NCBI GenBank assembly: GCA_947565635.1
Contig: CANOGU010000014.1
Coordinates: 1 to 58,442, forward strand
Length of the DNA stretch: 58,442 bases
Direction of reading: 5' to 3'
From: an uncultured Lactobacillus sp.
GTDB lineage: Bacteria > Bacillota > Bacilli > Lactobacillales > Lactobacillaceae
Shown here: positions 1 to 7,522 of the stretch, one piece after another
How positions within the stretch are numbered: position 1 is the first letter of the stretch
Layout: every line of letters begins with the position of its first letter
Translations under genes and position numbers: made by a program
Notes under the pieces: model-generated
What the model saw: the letters and a program-made list of their open reading frames with translations, nothing else
Told to the model about the DNA's origin: nothing
Database searches by the model: none

Positions 1-40
1 AAAAAGGAAGAATGAAGTGAAGACTTTATTCTTCCTTTTT
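1..40 (+). terminator. Rho-independent terminator of a gene left of the window
   Basis: A 13-base inverted repeat (bases 1-13 against 28-40) closes a hairpin and ends in a T run. It is also preceded by an A run, so it could work in both directions. The gene it ends lies outside the window. Confidence 0.6.
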
Positions 41-65
41 CTTTGTATAGTTTTTATTTTTGATA

Positions 66-100
66 TTAAAAAAGTCTCTAGTTAAATAAAACTAGAGACT
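66..100 (-). terminator. Terminator of the amino-acid permease gene
   Basis: Bases 73-83 (AGTCTCTAGTT) pair with 90-100 (AACTAGAGACT). Read on the minus strand, the stem is followed by a T run. It lies 7 bases past the permease stop codon. Confidence 0.75.
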
Positions 101-106
101 AAAAAA

Positions 107-1480
107 TCAATTTGTCTTTTTTTGTATAAAATGCGTAATGCAAACTAAGATTATAAAGATGATCCCTGCACTTATCATTGGAATACGGTAATTTGGAAAA
201 ATTAGTAATACAATAATCATCGAAATAAAGAAAAGCAATACTGCTAGATCAGATAAAGGATAAAGTGGCATTTTAAATGAAGGGAGCTCCAGTTTAGGCG
301 TTTTCTTTCTATATGTCATATGGGTAATAATCATTATCGACCAAATTACTAAGAACATACTTGTTGCTGTTGCAGAAATGAATGTGAAAGCGTCTTTTAA
401 AAAGAAATTTAATAATGGAGCTAATGCAATTAAAATTGTTGAAAATATTAAAGCGTTTTTAGGTAATTGACGATGGTTTAATTTCCCTAAATGCTTACTT
501 ATCTTATTCTTACTCTTATAGTTTATTGAAAATAATAAGCGGCCAGCGCTATAGATAAAACTATTAGTTGATGAAATAGCAGCACTTATTACCACGAAAT
601 TAATAATGGAACCTGCATTTTTAATTCCAGTTGCACCTAGTGCTTGAACAAATGGTGAACTGGATGTTGAAACTTTATCCCACGGTATAGCCAATAAAAT
701 ACTAAGAATTGCTAGAACATAGAATAAAATAATTCTAACTGGTAATTGATCGATTGCACGAGTAATAGTTTTTTTAGGTTCTTTAGCTTCAGCCGCAGTT
801 AATCCAATTAGTTCAACGCCAATGAAACTAAAAATTACCATTTGAAATCCTAATAAGAAACCTTTTGGCCCCTTTGCAAACATACCTCCATCGACTACCA
901 TATTTTGCCAACTTACATGACCGTACTTGGTTGTTCCATTTGTAATCAAGAGATAGAACACAAGAATAACGAATGCAATGATAGTAACAATTTTTATAAT
1001 TGCAAAACTAAATTCGAGATTTCCAAAAACACGGGCTGAGATAAGATTAATTGCTAGTAAAACCAATAAAGTAATTAATCCCGGAATCCAACTTTGTAGG
1101 TGTGGCCACCAATACTGAAAATAAATTCCTAAAGCAGTAATTTCTGCCATGGCCAATGTCAGCCAACTGAACCAATATAAATATCCAGTTGTAGTTCCAA
1201 TACTTTTTCCAAGATACTCGCTAATAAAATCAATATAAGTATTTTTATTAATATCCGAGAGTATCAATTCTCCTAATGCTCTCATTAAAAGAAAGAGAAA
1301 AAAACCTACTAGACAGTAAATAAAAATTACAGCAGGACCTGCTAATTCAATACTGTTGCCGACACCTAGAAAAAGCCCAGTTCCAATTGTCCCTCCCAAC
1401 GCAATTAGTTGAATATGGGCATTCGTTAAACTACGTTTCATAGTTTTAACCTCAGATGATTCTGAGCTATTTTTTGACAT
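107..1480 (-). CDS. Amino-acid permease, APC superfamily (AAT family)
   Basis: This is a proton-coupled amino-acid importer of the cytoplasmic membrane. It is 457 residues long, normal for the family, with about 12 hydrophobic segments. The first one carries the family signature GGTIGTGLFLG (near residues 29-39), where the broken helix forms the substrate site. A second conserved stretch, FIGVELIGLTAAEAKEP, sits near residue 220-236, as in D-serine/alanine/glycine and GABA-type permeases. The start is supported by AAAGGAG on the minus strand about 10 bases ahead of the ATG. The gene is monocistronic, divergent from adhE, and has its own terminator. The substrate cannot be read from the sequence. 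Confidence 0.85.
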   Translation of the reverse strand: MSKNSSESSEVKTMKRSLTNAHIQLIALGGTIGTGLFLGVGNSIELAGPAVIFIYCLVGFFLFLLMRALGELILSDINKNTYIDFISEYLGKSIGTTTGYLYWFSWLTLAMAEITALGIYFQYWWPHLQSWIPGLITLLVLLAINLISARVFGNLEFSFAIIKIVTIIAFVILVFYLLITNGTTKYGHVSWQNMVVDGGMFAKGPKGFLLGFQMVIFSFIGVELIGLTAAEAKEPKKTITRAIDQLPVRIILFYVLAILSILLAIPWDKVSTSSSPFVQALGATGIKNAGSIINFVVISAAISSTNSFIYSAGRLLFSINYKSKNKISKHLGKLNHRQLPKNALIFSTILIALAPLLNFFLKDAFTFISATATSMFLVIWSIMIITHMTYRKKTPKLELPSFKMPLYPLSDLAVLLFFISMIIVLLIFPNYRIPMISAGIIFIILVCITHFIQKKTN

Positions 1481-1593
1481 TAAAATATAAAACTCCTTTC
1501 ATAGTTTATTAAAATTTTAACATAAAAATCTATGATAACTGCTAAATTGTATAGTTTTTAATATTTTTTATAGGATTTGAGTTAAGAAATCAG

Positions 1594-1611
1594 TTGTGAA
1601 ATATTTTTCAA
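1594..1611 (+). promoter_or_regulatory. Possible Rex operator, site 1, upstream of adhE
   Basis: The 18-mer TTGTGAAATATTTTTCAA differs from the Rex-type consensus TTGTGAAATATTTCACAA at two positions, both in the right half. Rex is a redox (NADH/NAD+) repressor that commonly controls adhE in Firmicutes. It lies about 95 bases upstream of the predicted -35 box. Binding is inferred from the match alone. Confidence 0.4.
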
Positions 1612-1623
1612 TATTAGTAAAAA

Positions 1624-1637
1624 TGAAATCGTTAACA
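1624..1637 (+). promoter_or_regulatory. CcpA binding site (cre box) upstream of adhE
   Basis: TGAAATCGTTAACA matches the Bacillus-type cre consensus TGWAANCGNTNWCA at every defined position. It lies about 65 bases upstream of the predicted -35 box of adhE. This suggests carbon-source control by CcpA, either activating or repressing. Confidence 0.55.
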
Positions 1638-1680
1638 TTACTGAAAATAGTTATTTCTTACTTTTAATCATATTGTGAAT

Positions 1681-1698
1681 TTGTAAAAAAGTGCACAA
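1681..1698 (+). promoter_or_regulatory. Possible Rex operator, site 2, next to the adhE -35 box
   Basis: TTGTAAAAAAGTGCACAA is an imperfect 18-base palindrome. Read on the minus strand it keeps the TTGTG...ACAA ends of a Rex operator, about 14 of 18 positions. It ends five bases before the predicted -35 hexamer, where a repressor would block polymerase. Confidence 0.35.
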
Positions 1699-1703
1699 AG
1701 TCA

Positions 1704-1733
1704 TTTACAAACGTTCAAGAGAGGCGCTATACT
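1704..1733 (+). promoter_or_regulatory. adhE promoter (sigma-A type)
   Basis: TTTACA (1704-1709) and TATACT (1728-1733) are separated by 18 bases. They put the transcript start near 1740, about 43 bases ahead of the adhE start codon. Confidence 0.5.
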
Positions 1734-1782
1734 GTGATTGTTCATAAAAAATGCCTAGATTTCCGAGTAGGAGGCCCAATAG

Positions 1783-4392
1783 ATGGTGCAAGATAAAAAG
1801 GCTGAAAAAGAAAATAAAGCAATCTATGTAAATAAAATGATTGATAGCTATGTTGAAAAGGCACATAATGCCTTGGATGAAATGGCTAATTTTAATCAAG
1901 AACAAGTTGATAAAATTTGTGAGGCTATTGCAAGTGCTGGTGAACAAAACAGTTATTTGTTAGCTAAGATGGCAGTTGAAGAAACTGGCCGTGGAGTAGT
2001 GGAAGATAAGACTATAAAAAATATGTTTGCTAGCGAAAATATTTGGAACAGTCTTCGTCATGAAAAAACGGTTGGCGTGATTGAAGAAGATAAAGAAAAG
2101 CAATTAATTAAAATTGCAGAACCAAAAGGTGTTATAGCTGGTGTAACACCTGTTACTAACCCAACTTCAACTGTAATTTTTAAGGCTATGCTTGCATTAA
2201 AGACTAGAAATGCTATTATTTTTGGTTTTCACCCACAAGCACAAAAGAGTTGTGTTAAAACTGGTGAAATTATTCGTGAAGCCGCAATTAAAGCCGGTGC
2301 TCCTAAAGATGCTATTCAATGGATTGAATATCCTAGCCTTGAAGCAACTAGTACGTTAATGAACCATCCAAACGTTCAAACTATTTTGGCTACTGGTGGT
2401 CCTGGAATGGTTAAGGCTGCTTATTCATCAGGAAAACCTGCTATTGGTGTGGGTCCTGGTAATGGTCCATCATATATTGAAAAGACTGCAAATATTCCGG
2501 AATCTGTATATGATATTGTTTTATCTAAGACTTTTGATAACGGAATGATTTGTTCTTCTGAGAACTCTGTTGTAGTAGATGAAGATATTTACAATAAAGT
2601 AAAGGAAGAATTCAAGTCTTGGAATTGTTACTTCTTGAAGCCAGATGAAATTAAGAAGTTTGAAGAGAAATTCATTGATCCTAAGAGAGGAACAGTTGCT
2701 GGTCCTGTTGCAGGTCGTTCTGCCTATCAAATTGCAAAATTATGTGGTGTAGATGTACCAGAAGATACTAAAGTAATTATCGCTGAATATAAGGGAGTAG
2801 GTAAAAAGTATCCTTTATCTGCTGAAAAACTTTCTCCAGTATTTACTATGTATAAAGCTAAGGATCACGAAGATGCTTACAAGATTTGTACTGATCTTCT
2901 AAACTATGGCGGTCGTGGTCATACTGCTGGTGTTCATTCTCAAGATGAAAAAGTAATTGATGACTTTTCAATGAAGATGGATGCATGTCGTATTTTGGTA
3001 AATTCTCCGGCTTCAGTTGGTGGTGTTGGTGATCTTTACAATAATATGCTTCCTTCACTTACTTTAGGAACTGGATCTTATGGTGCAAACACATTCTCAC
3101 ATAATATTGGTGCTAGAGACTTGCTAAACATTAAGACAGTTGCAAAACGTCGTGACAATATGCAATGGATTAAGGTACCGAAGAAAACTTATTTCGAACA
3201 TAATGCGGCAAATTATCTAAAGCATATGCCAGATGTTGAAAGATTTTTCATTGTGACTGATGAAGGCGTAGCAAGTAAATATATTAATGAAATTACTGAT
3301 ATCATTAGTCAACGTCGTGGTAAGAAGAGCTATGAAGTTTTCCAAGCAGTAACGAAAGATCCAGATACCGATATCATTGCTGATGGAGTTCATAGAATGA
3401 ATATCTTTAAGCCTGATGTAGTTATTGCTGTTGGTGGTGGCTCAGTAATGGATGCTGCCAAGGCAATGCGTTTATTTTATGAAAATCCAGATATGAGTTT
3501 TGAAGATGCTTATTCAAAATTTCTAGATATTAGAAAAAGAACAGTAAGATTTCCAAAATATAATGCCATTCAATTAGTATGTATTCCAACTACTTCGGGT
3601 ACTGGTTCAGAAGTATCTCCATTTTCAATTATTAAAGATACTAAAACGGGTATTAAACATACTCTTTGTGATTATTCTTTAAATCCAGATGTTGCAATTG
3701 TTGATGACCAATTTGTAGAAACTATGCCTAAAGAATTGATTGCTCGTTCAGGGTTTGAAGCATTAGCTCATGCAGTTGAAAGTTATGTTTCAACAATGGC
3801 CACTGACTTTACTCGTGGTTGGTCAATGGAAGCTATTAAATTGATTTTTGAAAACTTAGAGAAGTCATATAATGGTGATCAAAGTGCAAGAAGTAGAATG
3901 CACAATGCTGCTACCCTGGCTGGTATGGCATACGCAAATGCATTCTTAGGAGTAGGTCATGCAATTGCTCATACTGAATCATCTGAATTTGGTGTTCCAA
4001 GTGGCTTAAGTGATGCAATTGCAATGCCATATGTAATTAAATTTAATTCTAAGAAGCCTAGAAAACTTGCTATGCGTCCGCACTATTCAACTTTTAGAGC
4101 AGATAAAGATTATGCAGAAATTGCACGTAGTTTAGGTTTAAAGGGAGACACTACTCAAGAATTAGTTGATGCCTTAATTAAGAAGGTTGTTGAACTAGGT
4201 CATGGCGTAGGAATGAAGTTAAGTCTTAAAGCTAATGGAGTTAATGAAACAGATTTCAATAATAAGATTGAAAATATGGCTATTGAAGCTTATGGTGATC
4301 AAAATGTTGTAACTAATCCTTCTGCTTTATTAATTAGTGAAATTAAGGAATTAATGAAAGAAACTTATGCAGGAAAGGGAATTGAAGCTTAA
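1783..4392 (+). CDS. adhE: Bifunctional acetaldehyde-CoA/alcohol dehydrogenase AdhE
   Basis: The enzyme converts acetyl-CoA to acetaldehyde and then ethanol, using two NADH, in heterolactic or mixed-acid fermentation. It is a full-length fusion of 869 residues. The N-terminal half is a CoA-acylating aldehyde dehydrogenase with the catalytic cysteine in GMICSSENS (about residue 257). The C-terminal half is an iron-dependent alcohol dehydrogenase with the NAD loop VAVGGGSVMDAAK (written here as AVGGGSVMDAAK) and metal-binding histidines in FEALAHAVESY and GVGHAIAHTES. The ATG follows AGGAGG by a normal spacing. The upstream region carries a cre box and Rex-like sites, which fits control by sugar and redox state. 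Downstream lies a decayed insertion sequence, whose end supplies the nearest terminator. Confidence 0.97.
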   Translation: MVQDKKAEKENKAIYVNKMIDSYVEKAHNALDEMANFNQEQVDKICEAIASAGEQNSYLLAKMAVEETGRGVVEDKTIKNMFASENIWNSLRHEKTVGVIEEDKEKQLIKIAEPKGVIAGVTPVTNPTSTVIFKAMLALKTRNAIIFGFHPQAQKSCVKTGEIIREAAIKAGAPKDAIQWIEYPSLEATSTLMNHPNVQTILATGGPGMVKAAYSSGKPAIGVGPGNGPSYIEKTANIPESVYDIVLSKTFDNGMICSSENSVVVDEDIYNKVKEEFKSWNCYFLKPDEIKKFEEKFIDPKRGTVAGPVAGRSAYQIAKLCGVDVPEDTKVIIAEYKGVGKKYPLSAEKLSPVFTMYKAKDHEDAYKICTDLLNYGGRGHTAGVHSQDEKVIDDFSMKMDACRILVNSPASVGGVGDLYNNMLPSLTLGTGSYGANTFSHNIGARDLLNIKTVAKRRDNMQWIKVPKKTYFEHNAANYLKHMPDVERFFIVTDEGVASKYINEITDIISQRRGKKSYEVFQAVTKDPDTDIIADGVHRMNIFKPDVVIAVGGGSVMDAAKAMRLFYENPDMSFEDAYSKFLDIRKRTVRFPKYNAIQLVCIPTTSGTGSEVSPFSIIKDTKTGIKHTLCDYSLNPDVAIVDDQFVETMPKELIARSGFEALAHAVESYVSTMATDFTRGWSMEAIKLIFENLEKSYNGDQSARSRMHNAATLAGMAYANAFLGVGHAIAHTESSEFGVPSGLSDAIAMPYVIKFNSKKPRKLAMRPHYSTFRADKDYAEIARSLGLKGDTTQELVDALIKKVVELGHGVGMKLSLKANGVNETDFNNKIENMAIEAYGDQNVVTNPSALLISEIKELMKETYAGKGIEA

Positions 4393-4444
4393 CTCTTTTT
4401 CTCATACCTCATTTGAAATATTAATATGAATTCGCACATAAAAT

Positions 4445-4477
4445 GTGTCTGGGAAAAAACTAACTCCTAGACCATAA
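4445..4477 (+). repeat. Left terminal inverted repeat of the IS element
   Basis: This 33-base repeat matches the reverse complement of 5994-6026 except for one base (C against T at position 28 of the repeat). Confidence 0.85.
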
Positions 4478-4478
4478 A

Positions 4479-4518
4479 AAAGAACGATGATTTCCATTTG
4501 GATTTCATCGTTCTTTTT
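4479..4518 (+). terminator. Terminator hairpin inside the left IS end, serving adhE
   Basis: AAAGAACGATGA (4479-4490) pairs with TCATCGTTCTTT (4505-4516), followed by T bases. It is the first hairpin after adhE, so it probably ends that transcript and also shields the transposase from readthrough. Confidence 0.65.
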
Positions 4519-4588
4519 CTATACTTTTAGTTTCTTCCTTGATATCATTAAATCACCACAAAATAAAAACAAAAAGGTGGAAACTAAT

Positions 4589-5919
4589 ATGTACAAAGAT
4601 TATAACACAGGTCAAACAGCTTTAAGACTCAATTTGGATTTTGCCATTCCCAGCAATCACTTAGCTAATGCTATCAGCTGGTTTGTGGATTCAGTTCTAG
4701 AAGAGTATTTTCAGACAGAAAGATTGAGCTGATGCTTTTGACTGACCAGCAAAAGATTTCATATCATACTATCAATAACTTCAGATCCAGCAGCCATGCC
4801 AATGAATTGGTTAAAAAAACTTTATCTACTTTACCAATCTATTGGTGGATGAGGGGCTAATCAATGAAGAGACTATTTTTATTGATTACACTAAAATTGA
4901 AGCGGATGCCAATCGCTATACTTTTGTCTGGTGCAAGGCAGTTGAAAAGTTTCATGATAAGCTTAAGGGACAGGCAGTTGAGGCTTACGATGAGCTGATA
5001 GCCCAAGAAGTAGTCAAGGAAATGAACAAAGAAAAAGTTCAAACCAGCCAAGGACGAGTAGAGCTTGCTCAAGAAACTGAAGCTGAAATTGAAAAGCTGA
5101 CTAAAGAAATTGAGTAAAAGCCTCAAGCCATTCCTGAAGGCTCGTCCAGAAAAGCAAGAAGACGCGGACTTAAAAAAGCTGCTCCATAAACTAAGAAAAG
5201 ACTATGTTCCTCGAATGAAGAAATATGAAAAAGCAGAAAAAACATTTGCTGGTCACAACAGCTATTCTAAAACAGACCATGATGCGACTTTTATGCATAT
5301 GAAGGAAGACTACATGAAAAATGGTCAGCTTAAGCTTGGCTACAATATCCAAGTAGCTACTACAGATCAATATGTAGTCGATTACGCTTTGTCCCCTAAT
5401 CCAACAGATTTCAAAACTTTAGAGCCGTTTTTAGATCAAATGACCATGTTGGATAAATTCGATAAGATCGTATCCGATACTGGCTAAGACAACGAATATA
5501 ATTGCTCAATGCTGGAAGAAAAATATCTAGATAAGAAGTATTTTATTCTCTACACTATGTATAAAAAAGAACAAGGCAGAAAGTATAAAAATGATCCATC
5601 CAAGCTGAGCAATTGGTACTACAATGAAAAAGATGATTATTACATTGATCATCTTGGCGTTAGATTCAACTTAAAATATTATAGCCAGCGTCCAGTACGC
5701 TATAATCCTAATTGGCAATATTTAAAAGAAAAAAAGAAGTTCTTCAAAGCGACAAACGCAAACCTATCTACGGTATGAGGAAATATGACGTAGAGCCAGT
5801 TTTTGGGCATTTGCGTACTTGGTATGCGCAGAACACATCTAAGAGGCAAAAAGAAAGTTGAAACAGATGTCGGAATAGCCTTCATGATGAATATAAACAA
5901 ATTTTGGAACAGAAGATAG
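4589..5919 (+). pseudogene. Broken IS1182-family transposase
   Basis: The remnant begins with MYKDYNTGQTALRLNLDF, the typical N-terminus of IS1182-type transposases (DUF772-like domain), from the ATG at 4589 after AAGGTGG. The reading frame stops near 4731 and resumes in other frames at about 4842-5117, 5110-5487 and 5509-5778, with a last piece to 5919 ending in a INKFW stretch. Part of the N-terminal domain after residue 47 is missing, as is a block between the pieces ending near 5680 and starting near 5695. The DDE-type core pieces ([29 protein letters not shown]) are recognisable, but the substitution of the residue after FIDYTKIEAD-type motif and the stops make it inactive. Confidence 0.8.
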
Positions 5920-5948
5920 AAGACCGTTTTTGTTTAGTGCTAAAAGAA

Positions 5949-5993
5949 AAAAGGACAATCAAAACTCAATTGAGAATTTTGATTGTCCTTTTA
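5949..5993 (+). terminator. Terminator hairpin inside the right IS end
   Basis: A long, almost perfect stem from AAAAGGACAATCAAAA to TTTTGATTGTCCTTTT, flanked by A and T runs, so it can act in both directions. On the minus strand it may also end the transcript of the gene at 6080-6505. Confidence 0.7.
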
Positions 5994-6026
5994 TTATGAT
6001 CTAGGAGTTAGTTTTTTCCCAGACAC
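5994..6026 (-). repeat. Right terminal inverted repeat of the IS element
   Basis: The reverse complement of the left repeat at 4445-4477 with one mismatch. Confidence 0.85.
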
Positions 6027-6079
6027 TTTTCTTAATGTGTATGTAAATTAAATATTTAATTTATCGATTATAAATTAAA

Positions 6080-6505
6080 TTAGTTTAACTTACCGGCTTT
6101 CTTCAAGATGTCTTGAGCCTTTTCAAGATAGTGATGTTCGGTTCTAAAGGCATCAATGTCACCACCGTTGAAGTCGTTTAATTTAGCAAGCTTGTCATCT
6201 AATTCTTCAAAGTCCTTCTTTAAATCGTTGATAACAGGTTCTTCTTCTTGTTCATAGACGTAGTGATTTTCGGTTGAATCTTTAGGACCTTCACCCTTGA
6301 ATTGTTCGATCTTGTCTTCGTCTTTGTCGACTTTTCTTGCGTGCTTAAGAATTGATTTAATATCCTTAATTGTTTCATGTTGAGCGGTGCGATGTTTCTT
6401 ATCATCAATACTATCTTCAATCTTTGTTAAGTGACCTTCTGCATCTGAAATCTTCTTAGCGATTCTATCTAATGCCTTGAGTTCTCTTTTTGCATAATCT
6501 GTCAT
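6080..6505 (-). CDS. Small, highly charged helical protein of unknown function
   Basis: I do not recognise a named family. The 141-residue product is almost entirely charged and predicted helical, rich in K, D and E with regular leucine/isoleucine spacing (for example LDRIAKKISDAEGHLTKIED), which suggests coiled coils. It has no signal peptide, membrane segment or cysteine, so it is probably a soluble cytoplasmic protein. A strong AGGAGG about 9 bases ahead of the ATG supports expression. It stands alone between the IS remnant and a divergent broken gene. Small proteins of this kind are common in lactobacilli, and a stress or DNA-associated role is only a guess. Confidence 0.6.
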   Translation of the reverse strand: MTDYAKRELKALDRIAKKISDAEGHLTKIEDSIDDKKHRTAQHETIKDIKSILKHARKVDKDEDKIEQFKGEGPKDSTENHYVYEQEEEPVINDLKKDFEELDDKLAKLNDFNGGDIDAFRTEHHYLEKAQDILKKAGKLN

Positions 6506-6774
6506 AACAATATACCTCCTAAAATCTTTCTATTAACTTAATCATCCTTATTATAAAATCTAATAAGTGTAGTTTCAAGAATAAGGCGTTATTTTATGAA
6601 ATAACCGTATAGGTTTGAAATATCTAATAATATTATAAAATTAAGTACAATTATTTAATTAAATGAAATTAGCTGATAGTATATGCGTTATTTTTATTTC
6701 ATGCTTTAACTGTATGTTTCTACATAAATATACAGTAATTTTCATTTGATGTGCTGTATTTATAAGAAAGAAGC

Positions 6775-7404
6775 GTGGAATTAATGTTTAGAGAAAATGC
6801 AAAAAATATTCATGAAAAACTTTTAAAAGAAAATGATCCAGATGTATGGGAAAGAATTAGTCATTTTACTTTTGAAGAAGTACAAGATGATGTTGACTTA
6901 CCAAATAAAACAAAGTTACTTTCTAATTTAGTATGTTTATTGGGGATGCAAGGACTAGAAGAATTTTGCTTAATGTTTCCAGTTGCCTTGTCTAATGTTG
7001 TCAGCCCTATAGAAGCAAAGGAAGTTGTTTATCAAGCAATAGATTATTTAGGGTTAGGACGGGTAATGCCATTTTTTAAAGTAATGAATAATATATTACT
7101 TGAACGTGGTGTGAGATTATCTTTGTCAAGGCAAGCCACTACTACAATGGATAATCTTCTTGAAAAAGGCGAAGAAACCCAAATGAGACTGTTTGGTCCA
7201 CAAATGAAAGATTTTGCTAAAAAGGAATTATTAATAGATGGTTAGTAAATAGCTGTTTTGGAGATTATTACACTAGAAAAGGGTTAGATGATAAAGAGCG
7301 CGAAATGATAACTTTTTTATTTAGCTGCTCAAGGCGCATGTGAATCACAATTATTGGCACATGCAAAAGCTAATGCAATTAATGTTATTAACCAAGTAAA
7401 ATAG
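6775..7404 (+). pseudogene. Broken double carboxymuconolactone-decarboxylase-like gene
   Basis: The first 156 codons, from the GTG at 6775 (or the ATG at 6784), form an intact CMD/AhpD-like half, with the helical stretch PNKTKLLSNLVCLLGMQGLEEF. Translation stops at 7245. The second half continues in another frame from about 7221 (a NRWLVNSCFGDYYTRKGL stretch, then DDKEREMITF), shifts again near 7320 (LAAQGACESQLLAHAKANAI) and ends at 7404, shorter than a full domain. The ancestral protein probably had two CMD domains. CMD proteins are often peroxidase- or lactonase-like, but the CxxC of AhpD is not seen here. Both shifts lie near A or T runs, so sequencing error is possible, though the missing C-terminal tail argues for true decay. 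Confidence 0.65.
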
Positions 7405-7425
7405 ATTATTTATAGTTAAATAACT

Positions 7426-7459
7426 GCACTGAAATTTTAGAGATTTCAGTGCTTTTTAT
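7426..7459 (+). terminator. Terminator ahead of the Shango-like operon
   Basis: GCACTGAAAT pairs with ATTTCAGTGC, followed by TTTTTATT. It insulates the next operon from the broken CMD gene. Confidence 0.8.
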
Positions 7460-7492
7460 TATGGCTTAATGGCTAGGACGAAGAAAATATAG

Positions 7493-7519
7493 TAGAATAT
7501 ATGTTCGAAAGGAGATAGC
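7493..7519 (+). promoter_or_regulatory. -10 box and ribosome binding site of the Shango-like operon
   Basis: TAGAAT (7493-7498) is a reasonable -10 box with no good -35 partner. It is followed by AAGGAGATAG, a strong ribosome binding site for the ATG at 7523. The operon therefore starts just after the preceding terminator. Confidence 0.4.
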
Positions 7520-7522
7520 GCC

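Larger units (their letters stand above)
4445..6026 (+). mobile_element. Decayed IS1182-like insertion sequence
   Basis: The element is bounded by 33-base inverted repeats, 4445-4477 and 5994-6026, with one mismatch between them; each starts GTGTCTGGGAAAAAAC. Just inside each end is a terminator hairpin (4479-4516 and 5949-5992). Between them lies one transposase gene broken by stops, frameshifts and deletions. No clear target duplication is visible in the flanking bases. The element separates adhE from the small gene at 6.1 kb. Well-preserved ends with a dead transposase mean it could move only if a related active transposase is present. Confidence 0.8.

Noticed and set aside
4487-4588. N-terminal extension of the transposase remnant
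   Set aside because: It runs through the IS-end terminator; the true family start is the ATG at 4589.
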